Source: an uncultured Bacteroidota bacterium (GTDB taxonomy: Bacteria; Bacteroidota; Bacteroidia; Bacteroidales; P3). Taken from it: DNA of 64,000 bases. Below the pieces are notes generated by a model, which was not told the DNA's origin, made no database searches, and saw only the letters and a program-made list of their open reading frames with translations. The stretch lies in the NCBI GenBank assembly GCA_902776365.1, contig CACYPU010000004.1, forward strand, positions 62,001 to 126,000. The letters are read 5' to 3'. The translations under genes were made by a program, and so were the position numbers. Of this stretch, positions 40,692 to 49,225 are shown piece by piece. Within the stretch, counting starts at the first letter, position 1. The number at the start of each line of letters is the position of its first letter.

Positions 40692-42464
40692 TTAGTGTTC
40701 AGTGTTTTTTAGGCGTATTTGCTTGGTTTCGATGGCCGTGCCGCCGCGATAGGTGAGGCGCTCTGTGCGCAATTTCTTCTCACGCGTCAGGTATTCATAG
40801 GCAGCCTTGGCTTCGTCGGTCTTGGGGCACTCGAGGGCCACATGCACCCGTGGATGCTCGATGAGCCAGGTTGCCAGAGCATCAAGAACACGCTGGTCGC
40901 CGAGGTCCATATTGGAGACTGTGTCCCTGACCTGTATGTAAATATGATGCAAGTCGCGCGCCTTGCCACAGCGGATGGTGGGCAGATAGCCCTCGACGGC
41001 GAAGGTGACGACATTGGTGTTCTTCTCGGAGAGCATCAGCAGTGTGTCGCGCGGACCGCCAGGCAAGCCTTTCTCTGTCTCCATCTTGATTTCGCATAGT
41101 CGCATAGGCTCGGGACGTGCGGCGGGATAGAGGTCGAAATAGAGGATATCCTTGCTGCGCGAGGAAGAGACTCGGCCGGGGAAGTAAGCATGGAGGCCGT
41201 CGGGAGTGACGCCGAAGGAGAGGTTGTCGTCTTCGGAGTTGATGGGGAGTCCCAGGTTGGTGGGATAGGCGTTGTCGCCATCGGCGAGGTCGATGAAATA
41301 GACATCGTAGCCGCCGAAGCCCTGCCAGCCGTCGGAGACGAAATAGAGCGTGTGGCCATCGGCATGCAGGAAGGGGAATTTCTCGTTGCCCGTAGTGTTG
41401 ACACGGGAGCCGAGGTTCTCGGGACGGCTCCAGTCGCCATTGGGCAGACGGTGGCAGCGCCAGAGGTCGGAGCCACCCTGACCACCCTGCCGATTGGAGG
41501 CAAAGAGGAGCCAGCGCCCGTCGGCCGACACCGAGGGCTGCGACTCCCACGTGCGATCGCCGTTGATGCCGTTGCCCAGTCTCTCCACTTTCCACTTCCC
41601 ACTTTCATTTTTCGCACAAAAGATGTCGCTATTGCTTCCCTCCATGCGGGCGAAATAAAGTTCTTTGCCGTCGGCGGTGATGCTCACAGCCCCCTCGGAA
41701 GCCCCTTGGTTGAAAGGTGCCGGCAGCTCGTGGCCGCCGTCGAAGGTGCTGTCCTTGCTGTTCCAGTCGCTATAGAAAAGCCTCCACGTGGTTTTCTCGG
41801 TAGTGGAGGTGTAGAAACTGGTGCGGTCGTGCTTGGCGGGCAGCTCGCGCAGGTAGTAGCAACGCTGTCCGTCGGGGGTAATATAGGGGAGGTCTTCGTT
41901 GCGCTTCGAACTCACGCCACGCAGGGGCTCAGGGTCGAAAGGCACACGGTGCAGCTCGGCGTCGGCGAGGAACTGTGACCAGTGGAGGTAGGCCGAGGCC
42001 TCCTCATAGACGGCCGTCCACTCCCTCCGGTCGCTGCCGTTGGCCAGCTGGAAGTAGCGGTCGAACTCCGCCGTGGCCTCCTCATAGCGCTCGTCGGTAT
42101 AGTGTATCATGCCCATGTAGTAGTGAGCCAAAGCGTTGGGGTAGTCGGGATCGAGTTCGATGCACTTGGTAAAATAGCGTCGTATGCCAGTAATATTAAA
42201 GCCGTTATGTACAGACAGCATGCCCAGCCAAAACTGGGGGTCGGCGGCTTTGGGGTTGCGCTGCGCGACGCGTCGCATCAACTTCGAGGCCTCGCCGTAA
42301 TACTGCTTGCCATAAAGTTCCAAAGCTTGGTCGTAGGTCTTCTGGTCGGCCGCCTTCACGCTGACAGTGCTCTGAGCCTGCAAAGTGAGGGGGAAAAGAA
42401 GTAGCAAGAGTGCCAGGAAGTGCCAGGAGTGGGAAGTGCAGGACAATAGCATCATTTTACGCAT
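40692..42464 (-). CDS. TPR and PD40 beta-propeller protein, PorE-like
   Basis: A 590-residue exported protein. After the signal peptide come TPRs (~45-150, EASKLMRRVAQRNPKAADPQ, NALAHYYMGMIHYTDERYEE) and a six-bladed-type propeller with PD40 motifs (SITADGKELYFARM, SVSADGRWLLFASNRQGGQG, HADGHTLYFVSDGWQGFGGYD, GVTPDGLHAYFPGR). The C-terminus (LATWLIEHPRVHVALECPKT) looks like an OmpA domain that has lost its GHTD motif. The arrangement recalls PorE of the type IX system. Start 42464 (MRKMMLLSC) is chosen; 42455 is possible, and the longer frame starts inside a word array. The signal peptide itself is encoded by repeat words. Confidence 0.78.
   Translation of the reverse strand: MRKMMLLSCTSHSWHFLALLLLLFPLTLQAQSTVSVKAADQKTYDQALELYGKQYYGEASKLMRRVAQRNPKAADPQFWLGMLSVHNGFNITGIRRYFTKCIELDPDYPNALAHYYMGMIHYTDERYEEATAEFDRYFQLANGSDRREWTAVYEEASAYLHWSQFLADAELHRVPFDPEPLRGVSSKRNEDLPYITPDGQRCYYLRELPAKHDRTSFYTSTTEKTTWRLFYSDWNSKDSTFDGGHELPAPFNQGASEGAVSITADGKELYFARMEGSNSDIFCAKNESGKWKVERLGNGINGDRTWESQPSVSADGRWLLFASNRQGGQGGSDLWRCHRLPNGDWSRPENLGSRVNTTGNEKFPFLHADGHTLYFVSDGWQGFGGYDVYFIDLADGDNAYPTNLGLPINSEDDNLSFGVTPDGLHAYFPGRVSSSRSKDILYFDLYPAARPEPMRLCEIKMETEKGLPGGPRDTLLMLSEKNTNVVTFAVEGYLPTIRCGKARDLHHIYIQVRDTVSNMDLGDQRVLDALATWLIEHPRVHVALECPKTDEAKAAYEYLTREKKLRTERLTYRGGTAIETKQIRLKNTEH
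41572..41607. repeat. In-gene word array (CCACTTTC/CCACTTCC) in the PD40 protein
   Basis: Three to four imperfect words in frame, encoding NESGKWKVERLG on the minus strand, between two propeller blades. Confidence 0.6.
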
Positions 42465-42507
42465 TTGTCTCGCACTCCTTGCACTCCTAGCACTCCCTTT
42501 GCACTCC
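42405..42507. repeat. Mirrored word array (GTGCCAGGA ... GCACTCCTT) at the 5' end of the PD40 gene
   Basis: Left arm at 42408-42443 (AGTGCCAGGA words), core ~42444-42468 and right arm at 42469-42507 (GCACTCCTT words, period 9). The left arm codes for the signal peptide and the right arm is the untranslated leader. Confidence 0.78.
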
Positions 42508-42514
42508 ATAATAA

Positions 42515-43438
42515 TTACAGTTTAGTTGGGTCAATCTCGAAATGTGCGTCGGGACCATTGCAGGGGTTCTTGCAGGCGATGGCGCAGTCGGCACAAGAGG
42601 TGAGCTCGCCGTGGAGGCGTTTTTTCACCATGTCGCCTACGGCGTCGCGCAGACTCTCGATGGAGATGCCACGAATCACCTCGTCGCAGAAGGCATAGCT
42701 GAGCATCGTCACAGCCGTGCGCTCGCTGATGCCACGAGTCTGCAGGTAGAACTTGGCCTGCTCGTCGAGCTGGCCGATGGTGCTGCCGTGCGAGCACTTC
42801 ACGTCGTCGTTGTAAATTTCCAGGAAGGGGCGCGTGTCCACATGAGCCTTGTCGGTGAGGAGAATGTTGCGGTTGGTCATATAAGCCTCGGTCTTCATGG
42901 CGCCATCCTGCACCAGCACATGGCCATTGAAACGAGCACGGGCGGCATCGTCGACGATTCCCTTGTAGAGCTCACGGCTGTCGCAGTGGGGCTTGGCATG
43001 CTCCACAAAGATGTAGTTGTCGCACTCCTGCTCGCGGTCCATCAGGTAGAGACCGTCGGCGTCGCACGAGCACCCTTCGCCCTGCATGCGCACCACCACG
43101 TTGTTGCGCACGTGTCCGCCGCCGAGGGTGACGGTACACATCCTGAGGCGTGCGTCGCGTTGCATCGCTATCTCCAGCTGCGTGAGCTTCCTGGCGGGCG
43201 TATTGGGGCCTTGCAGGCGGTAGAGGCAGAGGTCGGCGCCCTCGCCAATCTCGATGGCGAGATTCTCCACGTCGGACATCACGGTGTAGCCTTCATCTTC
43301 GCGCAACATGAACAATGGCGCATCCTCGGGCGAGCAAAGCACCAGCTTTCGCTCGCCGCCCACCTCCATAGTCACCTGCGGCTCAGCGCACTGCCACTCG
43401 TCGCTCCAGATATTCGGTAGTTGATCCTTGCGTATCAT
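42515..43438 (-). CDS. sufD: Fe-S assembly protein SufD, with a Cys-rich C-terminal tail
   Basis: A 307-residue SufD, the partner of SufB and SufC in the cluster scaffold. It contains the beta-helix core and the conserved closing region VKCSHGSTIGQLDEQAKFYL near 215-235 followed by RGISERTAVTMLSYAFCDEV. It is shorter than many SufD proteins (~400-450), lacking most of the N-terminal helical domain, which is common in this phylum. Oddly it ends with CADCAIACKNPC (Cys spacing 2-3-3) plus 14 residues, a possible metal-binding tail. It lies 27 bp after sufC on the minus strand. Confidence 0.88.
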   Translation of the reverse strand: MIRKDQLPNIWSDEWQCAEPQVTMEVGGERKLVLCSPEDAPLFMLREDEGYTVMSDVENLAIEIGEGADLCLYRLQGPNTPARKLTQLEIAMQRDARLRMCTVTLGGGHVRNNVVVRMQGEGCSCDADGLYLMDREQECDNYIFVEHAKPHCDSRELYKGIVDDAARARFNGHVLVQDGAMKTEAYMTNRNILLTDKAHVDTRPFLEIYNDDVKCSHGSTIGQLDEQAKFYLQTRGISERTAVTMLSYAFCDEVIRGISIESLRDAVGDMVKKRLHGELTSCADCAIACKNPCNGPDAHFEIDPTKL

Positions 43439-43465
43439 AATTCACACATTTACTCATTAACACAT

Positions 43466-44224
<759 letters not shown>

Positions 44225-44284
44225 ATCGTTTACAATTATCTGATTACTATATTAATAAAAAGTTATTTGACCGAAAGCCAAATA

Positions 44285-44316
44285 GCAAAATTACAAAATT
44301 AGCGTGGAATGGCAAA
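44285..44316 (-). promoter_or_regulatory. Promoter (TTTG -33, TAATTTTGC -7) for sufC
   Basis: Minus strand: -7 box at 44285-44293, TTTG at 44313-44316, 19-bp spacer. It lies back to back with the SAM hydrolase promoter. Confidence 0.72.
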
Positions 44317-44322
44317 ATAAAA

Positions 44323-44355
44323 TTTGCACGGGTCGAAAAATGTTTGTATTTTTGC
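44323..44355 (+). promoter_or_regulatory. Promoter (TTTG -33, TATTTTTGC -7) for the SAM hydrolase gene
   Basis: TTTG at 44323-44326, 20-bp spacer, -7 box at 44347-44355. The ATG at 44364 is 8 bp after the box, so the leader is at most a few bases. Confidence 0.78.
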
Positions 44356-44363
44356 AGTCGGAT

Positions 44364-45146
44364 ATGAAAACGCCAATAGTAACACTGACAACGGATTGGG
44401 GCACTCAGGGCTTCTTTGCCGGCATGGTAAAAGGGGCCTTGTATAGTTCCGTCGAGGGGATTCAGGTGGTGGACATCACCCACCATGTGGATCCGTTCAG
44501 TGTTATGTCGGCCACCTTCGTGGTGAAGCATGCCTGCCAAGAATTCCCTGCCGGGACGGTGCATATCGTCGATGTGGCCACCCAGCCGCCCCTGCTGGCG
44601 GTGAAGGCCCGCGGCCAGTATTTCCTCTGCTGCGACAACGGCGTGCCGGCCACAGCCTTCGGCGACGAGATAGAGGATGTCGCCGTCATCTCTGTGCCCG
44701 AGGGCATGCCCCTCGGCTTCGCCGCCCATACCCTCTTCGTCCCTGTGGCACAGCGGCTGCTGGCAGGCGCTGCCCTGAGCGACATCGGTCCGCGGCCCGA
44801 GAGCCTCATGCGGCGCAACATGGTGGGCTGGATGCCCTCGGGCGACGAGTACCACATCTATATCCATTACATCGACGGCTATGGCAACGCCTACCTCGGC
44901 ATGACCTACAACGAGTTTGAGAAACTGCGCCAGGGGCGTCCGTTTAGGATGACTGTGCGCGAACATCGCATCAGCGAGGTGTCGGATTCCTACTTCCAGC
45001 AGCAGGCCACCGCCGACCCGCGCCTCAGGCTGCGTCTCACGGTCTCCGCCACAGGCCTCCTCGAGCTGGCCGTCAAGGAGAGTTCCTTCGCCCAACTCAT
45101 CGGCCTCCGCACCAACGACGCGGTGATACTTAAATTTATAGACTGA
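44364..45146 (+). CDS. SAM hydrolase / SAM hydroxide adenosyltransferase (DUF62 family)
   Basis: A 260-residue member of the fluorinase/chlorinase-like family whose bacterial members mostly hydrolyse S-adenosylmethionine to adenosine and methionine. Diagnostic segments: TLTTDWGTQGFFAGMVKGAL near 6-25, DITHHVDPFSVMSATFVVKH near 40, the active-site CCDNGV near 95 and YIDGYGNAYLG near 172. Start at 44364 follows the promoter. No halide-specific residue claim is made. It lies divergently from sufC and convergently to a DUF3078 gene. Confidence 0.88.
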   Translation: MKTPIVTLTTDWGTQGFFAGMVKGALYSSVEGIQVVDITHHVDPFSVMSATFVVKHACQEFPAGTVHIVDVATQPPLLAVKARGQYFLCCDNGVPATAFGDEIEDVAVISVPEGMPLGFAAHTLFVPVAQRLLAGAALSDIGPRPESLMRRNMVGWMPSGDEYHIYIHYIDGYGNAYLGMTYNEFEKLRQGRPFRMTVREHRISEVSDSYFQQQATADPRLRLRLTVSATGLLELAVKESSFAQLIGLRTNDAVILKFID

Positions 45147-45289
45147 TTCTGGGGGAGTGCTAGGAAGTGCAAGGGTGTGCAGAGGAGTGCAAGACAAATG
45201 ATTTGTTAAATAAAGAAGTGCAAGACAAAAGCCTGTCGTTGCTATTGTCTTGCACTCCCTAGCACTCCTCTGCACTCCCCTTGAATTCC
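45147..45289. repeat. Mirrored word array (GGAGTGCAAGAC ... GTCTTGCACTCC) between convergent genes
   Basis: Left arm of GGAGTGC/GAAGTGC words (45153-45196 and 45219-45230), right arm of GCACTCC words (45247-45281). AGTGCAAGACAA (45220-45231) pairs with TTGTCTTGCACT. The word is the same as in the array at 42405-42507, 2.7 kb away. No T-tract terminator is seen here, so the hairpin may serve that purpose. Confidence 0.82.
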
Positions 45290-46378
45290 TTATTTAGGTG
45301 ACTTCCAGCTAAAGAACACCTGCAGGCCTGCCATCTGGTACACCTGGAGATGTCCCCAGTGGCCAAGACCGTTGAAGTCGGTGTCCCATTTGAGGTTCAC
45401 AGCGAAGTTGGCGGCGATATGTTCCGAGAAGCGATAGTCGAGCTTCAGCTCGAAGTCCATATCGGTCTCAAAGATGCGACGCTCCAGCCAGTTCTTGTTG
45501 GCCAAATCCTGCCAGGTTTCGCCATCGCTGAGTTTGTACTCGCAGTCCGTCGGTGTGGCCACAGTGCCGTCGGCCAGCCCTTGCACTTCGTCCCAGGCCA
45601 TAAGTTTAGACTTCTTATAGTCGTAGAAGAGCTCGAGGCGGGCGTAGAGGTCGAGGTTGGGAAGGATGTCCTTTTTTAGGTACTGTGCCTTGAGGTAGCT
45701 ACCGAGTCCGAAGTAAACGTGAGTATGTTTACGGTTGGGGTCGGTGGGGTCGAAGCCCTTTTCTTGTATGACACCATAGGTGTAGTTGCTGTCGATGAGG
45801 TCGTCGTTGAAGACGAAGGTTGTCTTGCCTGTCAAGAACGACAGCGACACCGACCAGTCGTTTTTCTTGTACTCGAAAGAGAGTGCCGTGGTTAGGTAGG
45901 CGGGGGCCATGAACGAGGAGACCAACTTGCCGTCGTTGTCGCCTGCCGTGGCGTACTCGTAACCGTTGGCGAACTGGGTCTTCAGGTTAGCCGTGAAACT
46001 GGCGCCCCAATCCTTATAGGCCTTCCAGCTGATGGCCGAGGTGAGGTCTATCTTGTCGAGACTCTTGCGGTGGCTCTCAAAGCGGCCGCCGTCGGCCGAG
46101 TTGTCGAGGTCCTGCCATGCATAGCCGAAGCCCAAGTCGACAACATTGTCCCACACATAGTTAGGATGAGTGTACTTGTAGTTGCCGAAGAACGTGATGT
46201 TCAGGTCAATCTGCGAGGTACCGGTCTTGGACCAGTTGTTGAACATAGACTCGCTGAGTTTCAGCGCCGGCGTCGAGATGGTCGACCAACTGCCCTGAGG
46301 GGTGTCCACAGTGTCCTGTGCCATGACGGGAACGGCAGCCATCAGGAATGCTGCACAAAGAGTGACGATGTGTTTCAT
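45290..46378 (-). CDS. DUF3078-family outer-membrane-type protein
   Basis: A 362-residue exported protein with a signal peptide ending VMAQ near 21. The mature sequence is beta-rich with the DUF3078 pattern (LKLSESMFNNWSKTGTSQID, FGNYKYTHPNYVWDNVVDLG, aromatic terminal strand GLQVFFSWK), typical of a predicted beta-barrel in Bacteroidota. Its ATG overlaps the recX stop by 4 bp (ATGA), so the two are coupled; the reason is not apparent. Confidence 0.82.
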   Translation of the reverse strand: MKHIVTLCAAFLMAAVPVMAQDTVDTPQGSWSTISTPALKLSESMFNNWSKTGTSQIDLNITFFGNYKYTHPNYVWDNVVDLGFGYAWQDLDNSADGGRFESHRKSLDKIDLTSAISWKAYKDWGASFTANLKTQFANGYEYATAGDNDGKLVSSFMAPAYLTTALSFEYKKNDWSVSLSFLTGKTTFVFNDDLIDSNYTYGVIQEKGFDPTDPNRKHTHVYFGLGSYLKAQYLKKDILPNLDLYARLELFYDYKKSKLMAWDEVQGLADGTVATPTDCEYKLSDGETWQDLANKNWLERRIFETDMDFELKLDYRFSEHIAANFAVNLKWDTDFNGLGHWGHLQVYQMAGLQVFFSWKSPK

Positions 46379-46863
46379 AATTCAGGAATATTGCTAAGTA
46401 CTTGATTTATTTCCGGAAGGGTGAAGCCCTTGTTGACAAGGGCTGCCGTAATCTTCTGACGGAGGACAAAGGGGTCGTCGCATTTCGGCGCCAGCTCCTG
46501 GCGCTTTTTCTCTGCCACCTCGGCCAGAACGGCCATGTAGGCCTCGTTGCCCACCGCCGCCATGCCGCGGTCCACGGCCTCGCGCGGCAAGTGCTTCAAC
46601 CTCAGTTGGTACAGCACCTTCTGTCGTCCCCAGTGCTGGGTCAGTATCTTGCTCTCGCAGAACGCCCGCGCATAGCGCTCGTTGTCCAGATAACCCTCGC
46701 CATGCAACACCTTCACGATGCTGTCCGAATCCGCGGGCGAGGCTCCCCAGGTGACCAACTTCTGACGCACGGCGTCCTCGCACTGCTCCGCAAGGGCACA
46801 GTAGTGACGCGCCCTGTCGAGCAGAGCACGCTGAGTGTCATTGCTGTTGCCTTTGTCCTTCAT
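46375..46863 (-). CDS. recX: RecX-family regulator
   Basis: A 162-residue all-helical protein of the RecX family, which modulates RecA filaments. Three-helix repeats are visible (ALLDRARHYCALAEQCEDAV, KVLHGEGYLDNERYARAFCE, HWGRQKVLYQLRLKHLPREA). Start at 46863 (MKDKGNSND) is chosen because longer frames read through the promoter at 46890. recA is not adjacent. It overlaps the DUF3078 gene downstream. Confidence 0.85.
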   Translation of the reverse strand: MKDKGNSNDTQRALLDRARHYCALAEQCEDAVRQKLVTWGASPADSDSIVKVLHGEGYLDNERYARAFCESKILTQHWGRQKVLYQLRLKHLPREAVDRGMAAVGNEAYMAVLAEVAEKKRQELAPKCDDPFVLRQKITAALVNKGFTLPEINQVLSNIPEL

Positions 46864-46889
46864 CTCTCTTTCTTGTCTCTTTTCAAGGT

Positions 46890-46898
46890 GCAAAAGTA
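46890..46898 (-). promoter_or_regulatory. Promoter -7 box TACTTTTGC for recX
   Basis: Minus-strand box 27 bp upstream of the recX start, with a TTTG at 46917-46920 as a possible -33 (spacer 18). Confidence 0.68.
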
Positions 46899-46926
46899 CA
46901 ACTTTTTTTTGAACCACAAAAAAAAT

Positions 46927-46958
46927 TTTGCAGTATCATTTTTTTTTCGTAATTTTGC
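46927..46958 (+). promoter_or_regulatory. Promoter (TTTG -33, TAATTTTGC -7) for the GT5 gene
   Basis: TTTG at 46927-46930, 19-bp spacer, -7 box at 46950-46958; divergent from the recX promoter and 27 bp before the start at 46986. Confidence 0.75.
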
Positions 46959-46985
46959 ATTTTGGATATTGTATACTCTTATTAT

Positions 46986-47813
46986 ATGGCAAAAGGGAGA
47001 ATTTTGTATGTAAATCAGGAGATTGCGCCGTTCTCAGCCGAGAGCGAAGAGGCTATTCTCGGTCGCTATCTGCCTGCCAGAACGCAAGAAATTGGACGCG
47101 AAATCAGGGTCTTCATGCCTAAATTCTGCGAGGTGAACGACCGCAAACATCAGCTCCATGAGGTCATCCGCCTTTCCGGCATGAACCTCATCGTCAACAA
47201 TTGCGACCACCAGCTCATCATCAAGGTAGGCTCCATCCCCTCGGCACGCATGCAGGTCTACTTCATCGACAACGAGGAATACCTCATCAAAGGCAAGAGC
47301 ATGCTCGACGGCCGCCACCGTCCCCTGCCCGACACCGACGAGCGCCTCCTCTTCTTCGGCCGCGGCACCCTCGAGGCTGTCCGCAAACTCGCCTGGCAGC
47401 CCCACCTCATCAACTTCTCCGGATGGTTCACCTCCATGATTCCCTTTTACCTGCGCCGTATCAACAAGGAAAACGCCTTCTTCAGTGGCACCAAGATGGT
47501 CATCACGCTCATGAACGACCGTTTCGAGGGACCCATCGGCGGCGAACTCGAGCGCAAGATGAAGACCGACGGTGCCACCGCCAAGGACCTCCGCCTCTAT
47601 GGCGAGACCAACTACCTCGGTCTCATGAAGTCCGCCATCACCTACTCCCAGGGCGTCATCATCGGTTCCCCCAAAGCACACCCTGAACTCGTGGCCTTCG
47701 CCAAGGAAAATAAACGCAATGTCCTCGACTATATTGAAGACCGCGACGAATTCTACAACCGCATCAACAAATTCTACGACTCCATCGTAGGCGTCAGCAA
47801 ATTTGAAAGTTAA
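46986..47813 (+). CDS. Truncated glycogen/starch synthase-like protein (GT5 N-terminal domain only)
   Basis: A 275-residue protein resembling only the N-terminal Rossmann half of GT5 starch synthases: ILYVNQEIAPFSAESEEAIL at 6-25, RYLPARTQEIGREIRVFMPK, and WQPHLINFSGWFTSMIPFYL. It lacks the C-terminal nucleotide-sugar-binding half, so it probably is not a full synthase. Bacteroidales commonly carry such a short protein next to a DUF4270 gene, as here. Start at 46986 lies 27 bp after the promoter. The role is unknown. Confidence 0.75.
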   Translation: MAKGRILYVNQEIAPFSAESEEAILGRYLPARTQEIGREIRVFMPKFCEVNDRKHQLHEVIRLSGMNLIVNNCDHQLIIKVGSIPSARMQVYFIDNEEYLIKGKSMLDGRHRPLPDTDERLLFFGRGTLEAVRKLAWQPHLINFSGWFTSMIPFYLRRINKENAFFSGTKMVITLMNDRFEGPIGGELERKMKTDGATAKDLRLYGETNYLGLMKSAITYSQGVIIGSPKAHPELVAFAKENKRNVLDYIEDRDEFYNRINKFYDSIVGVSKFES

Positions 47814-47943
47814 ATCTAACGTCCTAGCCGCTCCGCGGCAGAAACCTCGTAAATCTGGTAAATTAATGCTTACGCAAGCCTAAATTTACAAGATTTCGCG
47901 AACGAAGCGAGCAGGAGCAAAAACAGATATACAGAGACAGAAA
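47814..47943. other. Intergenic region with imperfect inverted AT-rich repeat
   Basis: CGTAAATCTGGTAAATTA (47850-47867) and the related complement TAAATTTACAAGATTTCG (47881-47898) flank TGCTTACGCAAGCC. GCGAACGAAGCGAG follows and resembles in reverse the CTCGCTTCG-type cores seen elsewhere. No promoter is evident, so the DUF4270 gene may be read from upstream. Confidence 0.6.
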
Positions 47944-49191
47944 ATGAGAAGATATAAACTGATTCTACTATTCACCGCCGCGGTCCTCGCCATGAGCGCC
48001 TGCACTGACGAAGAATCTGACCTCGGCATCGACCTCACCGACTCCACCACCCTCTACCACGGCATCGCCGACACCCTCTATGCCGACAACGCCTGGACCG
48101 AATTCGACGATTCCCTCACCACCAGCAACCTCTCCTTCGGCATCATCGGAAACTACCACGACGCCACCTTCGGCCACGTCAGCTCCATTCTCTACACCCA
48201 ACTCGCCCTACCCTCCAACGCCAACGACATAGCCTTCGACTCCATGGTCATCGACTCCGTCGTCCTCTCCTTCGCCAAGACGCAGCTCTTCCCCGACACT
48301 TCCGCCACCTACCACTTCCGCTTCGAAGTCAAGCAACTCTCCGAGCAGCTCCTCTCCGACACCACCTACTACGCCTTCGACCAGCTGCCCGTCGACGAGA
48401 ACACCACCTTCTTCAACGACATCGTCCCCGTCACCTACTACGACACCGTCGTCTCCTTCAAGCTCGACACCTCCATCAACCGTGTCATCCGCCGCTCCGC
48501 CACCGCCGAAGACTTCCTCGCCGAGACCAAAGGTCTCCGCATTCGCATCCTCAACTCCTCCGACGAGGGCATGGTGACCGTCGACCTCACCTCCGCCAAC
48601 ACCTGCCTCCGCGCCCACTACCACTACGTCTATGACGGCGACACCATCGGCGGCACTTACACCTTCCTCCTCGGCACCGGGACCTCGCATTTCAGCCACT
48701 TCGAACACGACTACAGCAGTACCATCTTCGCCTCCGGAAACCCCTTCCCCGGCACCTTCCGTCTCTACCTCGAGCCCCTCGCCGGCCACCGTGTCCGCCT
48801 CAGTTTCGACAACGCCGTGCAGGCCTTCCATGCCGCCCATCCCTGGGCTGTCATCCACCATGCCGAACTCCTCCTCCCCGTGGCACCTGAATCCGTCGGC
48901 ACCGAGCTGCCCGACCAGCTCCTAACCCTTGGCAAAGTAGGCGAAAGTTGGTACTATATCGACGACCTCATCAACATCTACGACCTCTCCGGCTACGACG
49001 GCACCTACCACAGCGACCGCGCCGCCTACTGCATCCGTCTGGCACAGCATCTGCAGGGGCTCCTCCGCCTCGGCAACGACCCCGGAATTCGCCTCCAAAT
49101 CAACGCCTCGCGCCATGCCGCCCAGCGCGTCATCCTCAACGGTCTCTCCTCCACCGACCGTCCCCGCATCGCCATAGTCTACTCCGAATAA
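47944..49191 (+). CDS. DUF4270-family lipoprotein
   Basis: A 415-residue lipoprotein with a lipobox MSAC near residue 18, then DEESDLGIDLTDSTTLYHGI, the usual DUF4270 opening. The rest is beta-rich with repeated DT-dipeptide strands and VVLSFAKTQLFP and LYLEPLAGHRVRLSFDNA segments. Function is unknown, but the family is usually found next to the short GT5 gene in Bacteroidales. Codons are strongly CTC/ACC/GTC-biased. Confidence 0.82.
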   Translation: MRRYKLILLFTAAVLAMSACTDEESDLGIDLTDSTTLYHGIADTLYADNAWTEFDDSLTTSNLSFGIIGNYHDATFGHVSSILYTQLALPSNANDIAFDSMVIDSVVLSFAKTQLFPDTSATYHFRFEVKQLSEQLLSDTTYYAFDQLPVDENTTFFNDIVPVTYYDTVVSFKLDTSINRVIRRSATAEDFLAETKGLRIRILNSSDEGMVTVDLTSANTCLRAHYHYVYDGDTIGGTYTFLLGTGTSHFSHFEHDYSSTIFASGNPFPGTFRLYLEPLAGHRVRLSFDNAVQAFHAAHPWAVIHHAELLLPVAPESVGTELPDQLLTLGKVGESWYYIDDLINIYDLSGYDGTYHSDRAAYCIRLAQHLQGLLRLGNDPGIRLQINASRHAAQRVILNGLSSTDRPRIAIVYSE

Positions 49192-49225
49192 AAAGCCCAC
49201 AAAAACCATAAGTCCCTTTCACCCC

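Noticed and set aside
42470-42509. Extended N-terminus MECKGSARSARSARQ of the PD40 protein
   Set aside because: These codons are the repeat arm of a word array; the signal peptide starts at the later Met.
44247-45275. 342-codon minus-strand frame
   Set aside because: Opposes the SAM hydrolase gene, which has a clear promoter and conserved motifs.
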